Assembly (NCBI RefSeq): GCF_036324505.1 | Contig: NC_086352.1 | Span: 35,354,344 to 35,418,343 of the forward strand | From: Eleginops maclovinus | Lineage: Eukaryota > Chordata > Actinopteri > Perciformes > Eleginopidae | Length of the DNA: 64,000 bases | Direction: 5' to 3' | Part shown: positions 44,170 to 55,799 of the stretch, piece by piece | How the letters are laid out: each line of letters begins with the position of its first letter | Numbering within the stretch: the first letter of the stretch is position 1 | Translations under genes and position numbers: made by a program | Notes under the pieces: generated by a model | What the model was told of the DNA's origin: nothing | Seen by the model: the letters and a program-made list of their open reading frames with translations, nothing else | The model's database searches: none

Positions 44170-45268
44170 ACCAGACTCTATCTTGAAGAGTAGGTAACTT
44201 CTCCATTATATCTGACATATCCGTATTCTGCCATGGCTTGTACTCCAAATTCTGTCCACGAACTATTCCTGGAAGAATCTTCTTAAGTGTTGCTTTTCTT
44301 GGGCGAACTGATCTTGCATTTGATTTTCGCGATTGTTTTCCTTGCAGTTCTTCCTTCTCCGTCTGCAGTTCTTCTATGCGGCATATAAACCTTCTTTTAC
44401 GTTCTGATGTAGTGGCTAACTCCAAAGACGCTACACTTTCGTCGATCATTTCTTCGCTCTGTCTTATAAACTTCTTTCTGTCTTCCTTCCTTGTAGTACT
44501 GGATGTTTGTAGGATCAAATCCTATGGACGTCGAGGGACCCTCGCCCCCTGAATATTCATCATTGTCTCCAATTCGCTAGATTCATCATCTCTCGAGTCC
44601 TCTTCTGTCTCTGTGTTATCTCCTCTCTTTTCCGCTTTAGCCAGCATCTGCCTGACTGCAGGGTCATGTCCGCCCATAGCCTCTCCTTGATCACTCTGGT
44701 CATCATCCTCGGAGTTCCTTCTCCTGATCCTCAGTTTCCCCCCAGTTTCCAAACGGGTCGTTTTCTTCTTACTTTTGGCACTTGGATACATTCTTATAGT
44801 TGTTTTTGCTCATCCTGTTTCTATTACTTGGTCATCTTCATCTCGGATGCGGTAACCACCCCTTTGACTGATCACTGGGAGCTGGGGATAGATTTCCTCA
44901 ATGTTCGCCTCCTTCTTATAAGGTGGAGGGCTCTTTATTGGTTCCGTATGCGAAAAAGGTGTATTAATTTCGGCCGCCAATTTTTGTATTTCCTTTGCAT
45001 TTTTCCAAATTATTTCCGCGCTTCTATCATTCTTAACTTTTGTTACTTTAAACCGCTTCTGTCCCTCGTTTTCAAACAACTGAAGAATGCCGAGCTCTAT
45101 CTGTCTCTTTTCTTTACGTTGTCTCCCTTTCTTGCTCTTCTTTTGGTCAGTTTTGTAGGTAGAAACGAGCACCTGCATTGTCTTGATTACATCGAGGTTA
45201 AGCGTCCACTGGCCATGGTTGTTCAATATCAGGCCAACGTTTGTGCCATTTCTCAGACATCTTTTCAA
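44156..45268 (-). pseudogene. Retroviral gag remnant (matrix to start of capsid)
   Basis: Three minus-strand frames: 45268-44810, 44791-44522 and 44518-44156. The first is a basic matrix-like segment with PPPY at about 44915-44930, the motif that recruits NEDD4-type ubiquitin ligases for budding in retroviral Gag. The second is charged and acidic. The third is Lys/Glu-rich and likely coiled. It ends in PWQNTDMSDIMEKLPTLQD, which resembles the N-terminal start of a retroviral capsid. The sequence then diverges at about 44165, marking the deletion that removed the rest of gag and all of pol. Confidence 0.65.
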
Positions 45269-45277
45269 TACCTTTAA

Positions 45278-47238
45278 TTAAAGGATTATTCTTGTATATT
45301 ACATCCCCAGGAGTAATTACATTTGGATTGGTAGTTTTAATGTTCTTTTACTTCATTTTACCGAGTGTTTTACGATCCTAATTCCTAAAATTAACCCAAT
45401 TGCTGAGACTTCTAAACTACTTAAAGCTATTTAAATCACTTCTCCCTCTCTTTTTATTTATTTTATTATCAATTTTTCCATAAATCGACCACACAATCAA
45501 ACCAATCAACCAATCAATCAATCAATCAACCAAATTAAGCAATCAATCAATTAACCAAATCAATCAATCAATCAGACAATTACTCAATCAGTCCCAATCA
45601 ATCAACCCAATCAATCGACAAAATCAATCAACCAATCAACGAAAATCAACTAGTCAATCGACAAATCAGACTGGATTGGTGCTGCACCCTCTGTCAAGAG
45701 CAATCCTCAGTCCGTATCGTATCCTGGCCAGGTTTTCACTTCCTCTGCAACTCTGAAACCTGTCTGCGTTTCAGCTCCCCCACATACAGATGATAGGGAG
45801 GAAGAAGGAGCCCCCCCTTTCCCAACCAAACTCCAACAGAAAAAGGAAATTGAAGTTGCAGGTCTTTGTTTGGCAAAGACAAACTCAATAGATAACCAGC
45901 GTTTGTATATTACTTCAAAAAGTTACTTTAGAGTCCTGCATAGGCATATAAATACTTTTCTTCAAAATCATAAACGTCTTTTCTGGGGGCTCATACACTT
46001 TAACCAATTTAAAATGTTCCCTTAACAGAGACTCATCATTTGTAGCAGATTCTAAAATGTTCCCCAGAAAGCTCATCAGTTTTAGCCAAATAAAAGTCCT
46101 CTGAGGAAAAGTTCATATATATATATTTACATATTTTTTACTGTTTCAAAATGTCCTCTTCTTGGAGGCTCATATATTTTACTAGTATGAAATCATAACA
46201 TCTTCTTCAAAGAGGCTCATATGTTTTAAAAGTACACAGAATCATTTTCCTGGATTTTACTGAATCTCTTCTCTCCTCCGTATCTCTCCCTCAAATGTTG
46301 GGCTATTTTTAGCCCTTCACACACACAGATGCAGCAGAACCCAGCTCCGTCCAGCACCCCATAAATTCAGCATTCTTCCAAACACACAGTATGCATTTAT
46401 TCCTAATTTTCACCAAGAGCTCTCATTCATACATTTCCCTATAGCATGCTTTTCCTTGCCGCTCCTATTATCCCTTTATTTCTAAATTTCTGCTACCTTA
46501 ATAGGTGTAAAATACTCAAATAACTAATCCCAACATGTGTTCGTCAAGAAATGCCAAATAGAAACCAATGAATTTCTTATTCTACACCCAGTTCCCAGAA
46601 CAGACCCAAAAAATTATCCTAGTAACTTTTCAGGATTTTTAGGCCCATCTAACATCGCCTCTTCTGAGGGCTTTATCCAAATCCGCGGCTCCTTTTTCCT
46701 TTTATTTCCTTTATCCTTATTCCTTTCTATATTTTTACCGTTATCCAATTGCCCTGGACCCAGGGTTATTTACCTTACCTTCCAAATCCGACTATCTTTC
46801 AAAGTCAATTTTCACGCAGTGTCTACTTTACAAATGTCTTACCGTTAAAAAGCTGAGGGCCCATCTTCGTTAATGTTGCACCGTTATGTAGCTCCCTTTT
46901 TCGTTACTAATTAGGCTTATTCTACCCTTTTGCTTTTAACTTCACATCCTTTATTTATACCTATATTCCTTCCTATTCCCGTTTCCCTACTTCTTTTACT
47001 TCTATAACACTCCCCCCTATTGCACCATGCACTACGCAATAAATCCCCAATTTAGAACGGAGTCTCACTCCAACATCAACACAAACATGGCATATACCCA
47101 CACATCAGTTCGCCCGGTGCGAGCCAGAGCAACACACACACACCCAACCCAACCTCACCGGACCGTGACGCCTTGGCAGGAGATGTGTTGTAGAGTCGTC
47201 TGAAGATCGCAAGACGGCCAAGTTCGTGACGCCAAGTC
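45278..47238 (-). other. Unusually long leader of the retrovirus
   Basis: Almost 2 kb separates the 5' LTR from the gag start. It contains the AATC repeat (45490-45668), C- and T-rich stretches and no recognisable coding. Immediately inside the LTR the minus strand reads TTGGCGTCACGAACTTGG, which may include the primer-binding site (it starts with TGG), but I cannot assign the tRNA. Insertions may have enlarged this region. Confidence 0.5.
45490..45668. repeat. (AATC)n-like tetranucleotide repeat
   Basis: Irregular array of CAAT/AATC units (AATCAATCAATCAACC and similar) over about 180 bp. Confidence 0.9.
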
Positions 47239-47645
47239 TGAAGTATATCTTGTAGCGATGTTTATGAAGACGATGAAGAAGTCTCCGGAGACACCAGCTT
47301 GTATATAATAAGGTTTATTACAACAGCATAGTATCATACACCAACACAGGCAATACCAGGTTCCCAGAACCAATTGTGGAAGTCCCCCTGAACAGTCTTT
47401 GTGCATACAATTTATACGAGAAAAATGTATGTGCATGTCCAAAGTGTGTGTGCTCACAGGAGGTAATCAATAACAATGTATGCCTCACTAAGTGACATGT
47501 GTACGTTCATATGGGCCCCCTAACGTACTTCGGAGGTTGTTATACAACAAATATGGCCCCTGAACGACGTCTTCTCTGCACTCTCCATGACCTCAGAGAG
47601 TAACTAGCTGTATTATGAACCGATTTAACTAACTGATACACCACA
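47239..47645 (-). repeat. 5' LTR of the endogenous retrovirus
   Basis: Minus strand starts TGTGGTGTATCAG and ends AAGATATACTTCA. A TATAAATTG box (47411-47416) and an AATAAA signal (47314-47319), about 95 bp apart in the minus direction, fit a U3-R-U5 layout. Confidence 0.85.
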
Positions 47646-47859
47646 ACAGCTTGGCTGTGTATGGTTCTAATTTTTATAGTAAGATGGTCTAAAACAATCC
47701 AAAAAACGTGTTGGCATAGTCATGAATTTTCCATCTATTCTATTGCACAATTCTTCTGAGGTTTATTGATTATTAAACACTTAATAGTATTAATGGAGCG
47801 TCAATGAGTGAGAATTAGAGGCTGCGTATTAGTATGTAACTCCACGCGTCATTCTCCCT
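47646..47859. other. No gene recognised between retrovirus and next element
   Basis: About 210 bp of AT-rich sequence without recognisable features. Confidence 0.5.
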
Positions 47860-48024
47860 GTATTCATCTACTTGATTCCGACGATGTTATAGATATCTCC
47901 CAGCTAACACATGACCAGACGGCAACGTTGCCTACAAGTCGCCATTTGGTCATGGCGACATTACCTTCTGGCAACTTTGTGGCAACATCGCCACGACATT
48001 GCCTACAGGAAGTTGCCATTAAGT

Positions 48025-48320
48025 AACCGCATTACATTGCCGCAACGTAGTGGCTTGGTCATTTTGCTAACGTTGCCACTGGTAGCGTGAGTGACGTTGC
48101 CACAATGTTGCCTATAGGAAGTTGCCATCAAGTAAAATAAATACGTTGCTGCAACATAGTGGTGTGGTCATTTGTTGACATTGCCACTTGGTACCGGGAG
48201 TAATATTGCCGTGACGTAGTGGTGTGGTAATTTGCTGACGTTGCCCTATGGTGTTGTTAATATCGTTACCGCGACCTTGTGGTGTGGTCACTTGTTAACG
48301 TTGCCACTTGATAATGCAAC
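48025..48320. repeat. ~60-bp subterminal tandem repeat
   Basis: Four to five diverged copies of a unit containing GTAGTGGTGTGGTCATTTGC then TGACGTTGCCACTTGGTA, inside the left part of the CCCAGCTAACA element. A further partial copy is at about 48780-48825. Confidence 0.8.
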
Positions 48321-48499
48321 GAGACATCAAGCTTCAGAATAGGCTCAATGAAAATTCAATGCAGACACTGTTAATTGGGAAATTTCCCAAATAGATGGAG
48401 TTTAAAATTATTATTTTGTTAATATAGATTTGGAAAGTAAAAATTGTAAAATTGCTGGAGGGTCATTGGAGAAAAAAACCCAACACATAGTATAATTAT

Positions 48500-49670
48500 T
48501 TATTTTCACAGTACACTGTAAAAACTGGGATTGGGGTCAATTAATATTAAATAAATTATACAAAGTAAATTATACACAATAGTTTGTGTAGTTTGAAATC
48601 ACATTAAGCTAAATTCAAACAATTTTGAATTATTTATTAATTACATTTTACTTAGTTTTGTTTGAATAAAATCAGCTGTGGATTACTGAGTGGAAATTAA
48701 TGGTATATTTTTAGTAGCGTAAAAAATGCAAAATATTGATAAATTCTACTCATTTGGAGGTCGTCAGTTCTACTGCCTTAAGGCAGTGGTGTGGTCACTT
48801 GCTAACGTTGCCACTTGGTAACCAGTCATCCAGGCATTTTGCGCGGGCAGTTCATCATCTGCGTCTGCCACAGGTCACGACTGCCAATTTACCAAAGGTA
48901 AGACCTGCTTATTGTTGTTAATTAACGCAATTTTTTTTAAATCACGTTGCTGTTGCAGTTGAACATCGTTTTGCGTTCTTCTAAGTTACCAAATATGCCA
49001 ACTTTACTGGCTAAACCGACTTTTCAAATGTAGCTAACGTTAGCATTAGTGATTCAGTCAGTCTGTTGTTCAAATTTAGCTAACGTTAGCACATCAAAAT
49101 CAGTCACATTGACCCAAAGACACATTTTGAGTTATATACACTGTTGGGAAGAGGGGATCCCTAGCTTTCTAATGATATCAGCATTGCTTTTGTACTCTAC
49201 ATAATTAAGCAAAATATGTCACATTATATAATGACTGTCACCGAGTCATCATTTTGAGAAAAAGGCCTTCAAAGTTTCCTCTTCTGTGGAATCCATCGAT
49301 CTGATTGATTAATAGCTGCTAATATGATGAAAGTAGTGCGAAGGGAAAATATTTTCGTTTGGATTACTGGTCTGGGGGAAGCTCGCGAGTGTGTGAGTGT
49401 ATACTTGTGTGTGCGTGTATTTTTGCATTTGTGTGTATTGTGTTTGTTTCCCGGGGAAACCCTCACAAGAAACACTGGCTGTTGTTATGCCCACTGTGAC
49501 GTTACGTTACTCCGTTCTCCGCTTGTAAGTATGCCTTTACAAGCTTCAAAGTTATATTTATCATCGGAATATGCAGAAACAAGTTTAATATTCTGAAAGC
49601 CAAGACTTTGTTTATTTGAAATCAGATGAAAACAAACTGCCTGCCGTGTTATCTATGATACGCCTTAAAT
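48500..49670. other. Interior of the CCCAGCTAACA element: no gene recognised
   Basis: AT-rich sequence with an ACACTGTAAAAACTGG start at about 48513 that may be the end of another short element, plus small frames without recognisable domains. A GGGA run is at about 49677-49692. Confidence 0.4.
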
Positions 49671-50372
49671 TTCAGCGGGAGGGAGGGAGGGAGAGCGGCG
49701 CTGCGGAAGAGCCCATTGCGAGTAACGCAAATCCACCTTCAGACTGATTTCGATAGAGCAGGTCACATATCTCGGCGGGCATGCGTAAAAGTAGTTTTAA
49801 CTCGTGTTTATGAGGCAACTTAGTAATTGAAACTATGTACTTAAACAAGATCCTAAACCATTCACCTGTTCTCTTCTCTTTGGTCTTCACAGGGTCGGAT
49901 GGAACGGCAGGTGGAAGATCCCCAAGATTGAAATTCCCAATTATTTTTTAAATAAAACTATAATAAATTGATATTTGTTAGTGTACAGCTGTCTTTTCTT
50001 TTGAATAGGCTTGGGGTCAACATTAGCTACAGCAACCTGACAAAATACTGGTAAAATATGAATGTGATACTAGATTTTTGGGGTTCTAGGGCAAATGAGG
50101 ACTGCAAAATGCAGATCCGCCCTAATGGCAACGTTATGGCAACATTTCTCAAGGAGGTTGCTACAATGTCGCCAGTATGTCTTTTGGTTGCCGCAATGTC
50201 GCCAGGACGTGGCGGTTACGGACGATCAACGTCGCCAAGATATGTTGCGGCAACGTTATCGCGTCTTTCACCCGTACGTACACGGCAGCGTTAGAACTTA
50301 GGTGGCGGCAACGTATGTTTGGTCATAAAGTTACGTAACTGCAACGTAGCGGCGACGTAACTGTTAGCTGGG

Positions 50373-50530
50373 CTGTAATTCCAGTTTGAGATATCTACAA
50401 TTTGATTCTGACTAGTCATAATTCCATTTCAAGATATCTTTCATTCAAGATATCTACATGTTCATTTTCAGATATATTAAATTAAGTTTTAATTAGGCGA
50501 AATGACGTTGTAGATATGGGTGATTCTCTG
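50373..50530. repeat. Left AGATATCT/ACTAGTCA subterminal repeats
   Basis: GATATC occurs several times (GAGATATCTACAA, CAAGATATCTTTC, CAAGATATCTACATG), together with GACTAGTCATAATTCCA. It pairs with the right-hand set at 58801-59075. The outermost part of this end is at 47860-47898. Confidence 0.65.
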
Positions 50531-51535
50531 AATTCGGTGCACATTGGGTTCTCTGGTTAATGAAAAATATATCACCAAAAATTGTTTCTGAACATTGCAT
50601 CTGATGAAGGACTATTGGAACCTCTGACAAAAAAAGTTTTCCCACATTAGGCATGAAATCCCAAACATTATAAGGAATTTCTTTGTCAATTAGGTTGTTT
50701 TAAATTCAACCCCATAACAGGACATTTTGATTTCTCTATGATTATAATTCTAAAACATATTCAAACCAATTATTCCAGTGCCTTGGTAATCACCTGTCCC
50801 TTGTGTAAAATAACTTATTGGAAGTATATTTTATTTGATTCTAAATAATAATAATTTGACTGTCAAGTAGGATAGGGCAACTTAACCTAAATGCAGTCTT
50901 CATAAATCATGAAAATATACTTTAACATAAACATTAGATTAGGCTTTTGTATATTTTCTACTTGTCCTCTAAACTTTGCCTACAGTTCAACAAATATGTA
51001 TCTAATATTTGTTATGATTATCAAAACATTTATGAAAATGTATCACTGTAAAAGGGTTGAACACACTGTAGCAGGGTTGAATGTCAACATCAACATTTAA
51101 TCAACTTGAAATGACTTAAATTAATTCATTAAAACAAACATGAGGAAAGAAGCATATCATAAGGTATGTAAAATAACATCACATTTAGATTGAACAGATC
51201 TGTCCTATGAGAAGAAAAATGAAGAACAACAGCACAGGCTGAATGGGTATACTCTCATTGGAATTGGTTTAACAATGTAACAATTGACATCACAACTCAG
51301 ATACACTCTAAATATAAACGTTAACATTAAAATCATTTCATATGTTCTTCACAGGCTTTAATAGAATTAATCTCATCTGTAGTATCAGCAGTAAAAAAAA
51401 GTACATTGCTGTCTGCTCTAAAATCGGAAAATTGAGCGTTCACTAAACTCTTAACTAATAAGTTTAATGAGTGAATGTGGATGGTCCCTTTTCTTATTTG
51501 ATCTGTTGTTCCTGCTTTTATGGTTCTTTCATCCA
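50531..51535. other. Non-coding 3' part of the AGATATCT element
   Basis: AT-rich, no frame over 65 codons; it follows the stop of the unknown gene and is probably its 3' region. Confidence 0.4.
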
Positions 51536-53282
51536 TTAGTTAGACAGTCTGTCCCAGATCTCATTCTGAATTTGCATGTGACGTGAATCACGTCCTGTCA
51601 CAGGCTGAGGAGGCGGGATGAGCTCAAGCACATCATCAAATCGATACCATAGTACGTCCTCTTGTAGAGGCCACAATAAACCTGTTTTTGGTTATTCCAG
51701 CATGGTGCATGCATTTGACTTGAACGTCGATTTCATCTGTGGCAAAGATTATTCCTGGATACAATGCTTTATCATAAGTGAGCAGACACCACTTCCTTAT
51801 TACCTCTGGGTTATCCCAATTGATTTCTTTCTGCCCTTGTGACACAGTAGCTGGCGACACGGTAGCTGGGACTTTCCTGACAAAGCTGAAGTGCTTTGTA
51901 TTCCAGCATTCACATATAAGCTTTCCATAGGTGGAGCACATGCAGCTGACATCTCGTGATGTTATCTCCCCTTGAGCAAGAGTGATGACCTGGGACTGGT
52001 GGAATGGTGGACGGCATCCTTTGCAGTGCCTGCTCAACAGCTTCCTCCTTGATAAAATACAATTTGATCGAAGTGTCCGTCTCAGAGACGGCCTTGAAGA
52101 GCTCATAAGCATTGTTGATGTCCCGGCCATGGCTGATGAGGTTGTCTGCTGATCTCTTTAAGGCAGCACCAACATCATCATTGGCCATGCAGCTGCGCAG
52201 GCCACGGTAACAGGCATAATGTTGCCTGATGTTGAAGATATGCCTTTTAAACTTGGTGACGTGTGTGTGGAAACTCTGTGCAAGCTCCTCTTGACGGTTT
52301 TCAATGTTTGTTTGTTTTTTCCTGTTATTTTTGTGACTGAGCTCTGTACATCATTTGATTTTGCATTGTCTTCTGTGGCCCACTGCATATAGGTCACATT
52401 CTGTGCACCATTATATGAGGTTGAGAGGGGAATGATTCTCTTCTTGCAATCTTCACATTCTCCATACATGCAGGCCATGCTGTTAATGTCACAGCAGACA
52501 CGTTCTGTGAGGCTCTCTAAATGTGATGTTCCAATAACCTTAAGCTGACAAAGCTTGTCAGCCAGAAAGCCCAGTTTTTCATGTAACCTGCACTGGCATG
52601 TGTCGCGGTCTGAAAGGGAGGGATGGACAACCCAAAAGGGTTGCAGCCGGCAAACTGAGGCATAGGAAATGTGACTGGTGTTGTTTTCTGCCAGAAACTT
52701 CATGTGAAGGTTTTTCCTCCTGTCTACAAGGAATCGTTTTTGCATTTTAATGTTCTTCTTTGTTATTGTTTGTTTTTTTCCCGTCGTCATCCGACTCACA
52801 TCATCTCTTGTGAAGAATGTCTTCACCTTGCTCACCACGGATTTATCAGTGTACCTGTTGTAAGCTTGTCTGGTGGAGTTATTACTCAGGTCTTCATTCT
52901 CACACAAGGTCCTGCGTTTCTTTGAAAAGCCTAGTGCTTTCTCAGACCACCTCTACAGCCTGTATTTCTTGACTATCTTCCCGACAACAACCTCAGCAAG
53001 TTTTTTTTCCTTTTTCATTTCGGGCATTCTCATACTTCCTCCTAATGTCACGAATGCGGGCTTCATGGTGCAGTACATTTTTCCTCACCTTGCTGTTCAC
53101 AGTACAATTCTTCAGCAACTGACGGACTTTGGACCTGGGAGAGTCTTTATTCTTGGTTGCTCGCTGGAGGCTTTTCTTGTATTTTTCTTTCTGCTTCTTC
53201 TGATGTTTTAGTTTCCTTTTTAGTTCTTCTATTTCTTTGTGCAGTTTGTCTCTAGATTTTCTGGATGCTTTCTTGCCTGCTG
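51536..53282 (-). pseudogene. Unknown multi-copy fish protein, main coding block
   Basis: After an acceptor CATTCAG at about 53283 the frame starts AGKKASRKSRDKLHKEIEEL, a Lys/Glu-rich coiled-coil. It continues ATKNKDSPRSKVRQLLKN, NKKMQKRF-like basic text (KNIKMQKRFLVDRRKNLHMK) and ISYASVCRLQPFWVVHPS. A Cys cluster follows (DRDTCQCRLHEKL; MYGECEDCKKR), and the end is NWDNPEVIRKWCLLTYDKA and ALYPGIIF. It stops at 51538. Stops and frameshifts occur near 52950, 52210, 51950 and 51690. I know this architecture as a repetitive protein in fish and invertebrates, but cannot name its family or activity. The Cys pairs suggest zinc binding. Confidence 0.6.
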
Positions 53283-53520
53283 AATGACTAAGATGAAACC
53301 ATACAATACATGGAAAGGGGATCGTTAGTTTAACAGATTAGTAGTTACATTAGTAGTGACATAGCAATTACCTATACACTAGGACACTAGGGTGCAATAA
53401 TTAACCCCCATGGCTTTGTGTGTGTGTGTGTGTCTGTATGTGGAGGGGCGTCTGAATTCACTACTAAAAAGCACTAACCCCCTAACTCCTAACCCTAACC
53501 CACAACCAAACATTATTTCT
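53283..53520. other. Intron remnant with GT microsatellite
   Basis: Contains (GT)9 at about 53417-53435 and CCTAACTCCTAACCCTAACCC at about 53480-53500. It has no coding and links the coding block to the LINE tail. Confidence 0.5.
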
Positions 53521-53540
53521 AACCACATATTTCCCTCACC

Positions 53541-53840
53541 GTGAGGACCCTGGTCTGGCTTGCACAGCATCTTGAATCTCACTGTCAGCAGTATGTAAGT
53601 AAGACTCTACAGAGGGTGGGGAAAACTGCTCAGCACATCACCAGGACGGAGCTGCCATCCATGGAGGACCTCTACACCCAGCGGTGTAGAAAGAAGGCCC
53701 GTAGGATATTAAAGGACCCCCATCACCCCAGCAACAATCTGTTATGTCTGCTGCCGTCTGGCAGACGGTACCGCAGCATCCGGACCAAGACGACCAGACT
53801 CAGTCTACTCACATCTGTTTATAGTACACCGAACATATAT
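53541..53840 (+). pseudogene. LINE ORF2 C-terminal tail
   Basis: Reads VGKTAQHITRTELPSMEDLY, then RCRKKARRILKDPHHPSNN and LLPSGRRYRSIRTKTTRL. These are the conserved last motifs of L2/Rex1-group ORF2. The frame then enters the Tc1 inverted repeat, so the last residues are not LINE. RT and endonuclease are absent. Confidence 0.8.
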
Positions 53841-53841
53841 A

Positions 53842-54053
53842 CAGTGGGGCAAAAAAGTATTTAGTCAGCCACCAATTGTGCAAGTTCTCCCATTTAAAAA
53901 AATGAGAGAGGCCTGTAATTTTTATCATAGGTATACCTCAACTATGAGAGACAGAATGAGAAAAAAAATCCAGAAAATCACATTGTAGGATCTTTAAAGA
54001 ATTTATTTTCAAATGATTGTGGAAAATAAGTATTTGGTCAATAACAAAAGTTC
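53842..54053 (+). repeat. Tc1 left inverted repeat (IR/DR type)
   Basis: The outer AAGTATTTAGTCA and inner AAGTATTTGGTCA (54028-54040) are direct repeats inside the inverted repeat, the IR/DR arrangement known for Sleeping Beauty-like elements. They are expected to bind the transposase. Confidence 0.85.
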
Positions 54054-54056
54054 ATC

Positions 54057-55079
54057 TCAATACTTTGTTATATACCCTTTGTTGGCAATGACAGAGGTCA
54101 AACGTTTTCTGTAAGTCTTCACAAGGTTTTCACACACTGTTGCTGGTATTTTGGCCCATTCCTCCATGCAGATCTCCTCTAAAGCAGTGATGTTTTGGGG
54201 CTGTCGCTGGGCAACACAGACTTTCAACTCCCTCCAAAGATTTTCTATGGGGTTGAGATCTGGAGACTGGCTAGGCCACTCCAGGACCTTGAAATGCTTC
54301 TTACGAAGCCACTCCTTCGTTGCCCTGGCGGTGTGTTTGGGATCATTGTCATGCTGAAAGACCCAGCCACGCTTCATCTTCAGTGCCCTTGCTGATGGAA
54401 GGAGGTTTTCACTCAAAATCTCACGATACATGGCCCCATTCATTCTTTCCTTTACACGGATCAGTCGTCCTGGTCCCTTTGCAGAAAAACAGCCCCAAAG
54501 CATGATGTTTCCACCCCCATGCTTCACAGTAGGTATGGTGTTCTTTGGATGCAAGTCTGCATTCTTTCTCCTCCAAACACGACGAGTTGAGTTTTTACCA
54601 AAAAGTTCTATTTTGGTTTCATCTGACCATATGACATTCTCCCAATCCTCTTCTGGATCATCCAAATGCCCTCTAGCAAACTTCAGACGGGCCTGGACAT
54701 GTACTGGCTTAAGCAGGGGGACACGTCTGGAACTGCAGGATTTAAGTCCCTGGCGGCGTAGTGTGTTACTGATGGTAGCCTCTGTTACTTTGGTCCCAGC
54801 TCTCTGCAGGTCATTCACTAGGTCCCCCTGTGTGGTTCTGGGATTCTTGCTCACCGTTCTTGTGATCATTTTGACCCCACGGGGTGAGATCTTGCGTGGA
54901 GCCCCAGATCGAGGGAGATTAGCAGTGGTCTTGTATGTCTTCCATTTTCTAATAATTGCTCCCACAGTTGATTTCTTCACACCAAGCTGCTTACCTATTG
55001 CAGATTCAGTTTTCCCAGCCTGGTGCAGGTCTACAATTTTGTCTCTGGTCTCCTTTGACAGCTCTTTGGTCTTGGCCAT
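54057..55079 (-). CDS. Tc1 transposase, intact, 340 aa
   Basis: The full-length Tc1-family DD34E transposase acts in the nucleus to cut and paste the element into TA sites. The N-terminal 110 residues hold two helix-turn-helix units (paired-like; [20 protein letters not shown] and [20 protein letters not shown]) around a basic linker (LPRSGAPRK). The catalytic domain shows [29 protein letters not shown] and [11 protein letters not shown], with 34 residues between the second Asp and the Glu. [15 protein letters not shown] is the Gly-rich box. Start at 55079 ([10 protein letters not shown]) and length are normal for the family. All three catalytic residues are present and there is no internal stop. 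Confidence 0.95.
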   Translation of the reverse strand: MAKTKELSKETRDKIVDLHQAGKTESAIGKQLGVKKSTVGAIIRKWKTYKTTANLPRSGAPRKISPRGVKMITRTVSKNPRTTQGDLVNDLQRAGTKVTEATISNTLRRQGLKSCSSRRVPLLKPVHVQARLKFARGHLDDPEEDWENVIWSDETKIELFGKNSTRRVWRRKNADLHPKNTIPTVKHGGGNIMLWGCFSAKGPGRLIRVKERMNGAMYREILSENLLPSARALKMKRGWVFQHDNDPKHTARATKEWLRKKHFKVLEWPSQSPDLNPIENLWRELKVCVAQRQPQNITALEEICMEEWAKIPATVCENLVKTYRKRLTSVIANKGYITKY

Positions 55080-55234
55080 AGTGGAGTTCGGAGTATGACT
55101 GTTTGAGGTTGTGGACAGGTGTCTTTTATACTGATAACGAGTTCAAAAAGGTGCCATTAATACAGGTAACGAGTGGAGGACAGAGGAGCCTCTTAAAGAA
55201 GAAGTTACAGGTCTGTGAGAGCCAGAAATCTTGC

Positions 55235-55444
55235 TTGTTTGTAGGTGACCAAATACTTATTTTACCGAGGAATTTACCAATTAATTCATTAAAAATCCTA
55301 CAATGTGATTTCCTGGATTTTTTTTCTCATTCTGTCTCTCATAGTTGAGGTATACCTATGATAAAAATTACAGGCCTCTCTCATCTTTTTAAATGGGAGA
55401 ACTCGCACAATTGGTGGCTGACTAAATACTTTTTTGCCCCACTG
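55235..55444 (-). repeat. Tc1 right inverted repeat (IR/DR type)
   Basis: Inverted partner of the left end, with the inner copy of AAGTATTTGGTCA at about 55246-55258 (minus strand) and the outer end at 55444. Confidence 0.85.
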
Positions 55445-55799
55445 TATATATAATACACATCTGCCATACATATCTGTTTATAGTACACATATCTATATAT
55501 TATACATATCTGCCATATACATCTGTTATAGATAATATATGCATTTGTCCATACCTCCTCATTCAACAGTGTAAAGTATTTAAATACTTTCAATGTATTC
55601 CACATATGTATATATTTCACATCCTCAAATCTTTATTGTTGTTATTGTAAATATTATTCTCTCTTTTTGCACTATTTTATTTATCTTATTTGCACCATGT
55701 ATGTTGAGTTGTTGGAGGAGCATGGGACATAAGATTTTCATTGCCAACATATACGTTGTATATGCTGTGCATATGACCAATAAAACCTTGAAACCTTGA

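Larger units (their letters stand above)
41230..47645 (-). mobile_element. Endogenous retrovirus lacking pol
   Basis: Two LTRs (about 390-407 bp) flank gag-like and env-like remnants on the minus strand. A G-rich polypurine tract abuts the 3' LTR (plus-strand CCCCCCCTTC at 41624-41633). A TGG-containing primer-binding-type sequence lies just inside the 5' LTR. Protease, reverse transcriptase, RNase H and integrase are all missing. The gag frame stops in the capsid region at about 44160 and env leader sequence follows at once. LTR divergence is high by eye and the genes carry several frameshifts, so this is an old, non-functional copy. No target duplication was found. Confidence 0.85.
47899..50372. 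mobile_element. Non-autonomous DNA transposon with CCCAGCTAACA ends
   Basis: The left end CCCAGCTAACACATGACC and the right end (inverted) CCCAGCTAACAGTTACG form terminal repeats. Both are followed by subterminal zones dense in GGCAACGTTGCC-type motifs (GCAACGT/ACGTTGC). Length is 2474 bp with no transposase recognisable. It interrupts an AGATATCT-rich stretch that continues on both sides. Confidence 0.75.
53842..55444 (-). mobile_element. Tc1/mariner transposon, apparently complete
   Basis: A 1603-bp element flanked by TA, with long inverted repeats starting CAGTGGGGCAAAAAAG at both ends. The outer about 160 bp of each end are nearly identical, with only a few differences by eye. The transposase ORF is uninterrupted. 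Together this suggests a young and possibly active copy. Confidence 0.95.

Noticed and set aside
53478..53503. Telomere-like CCTAACCCTAACCC
   Set aside because: Only about three imperfect units within an intron remnant; no array.
54151..55098. Plus-strand ORFs up to 222 aa over the Tc1 element
   Set aside because: Antisense shadows of the intact transposase.
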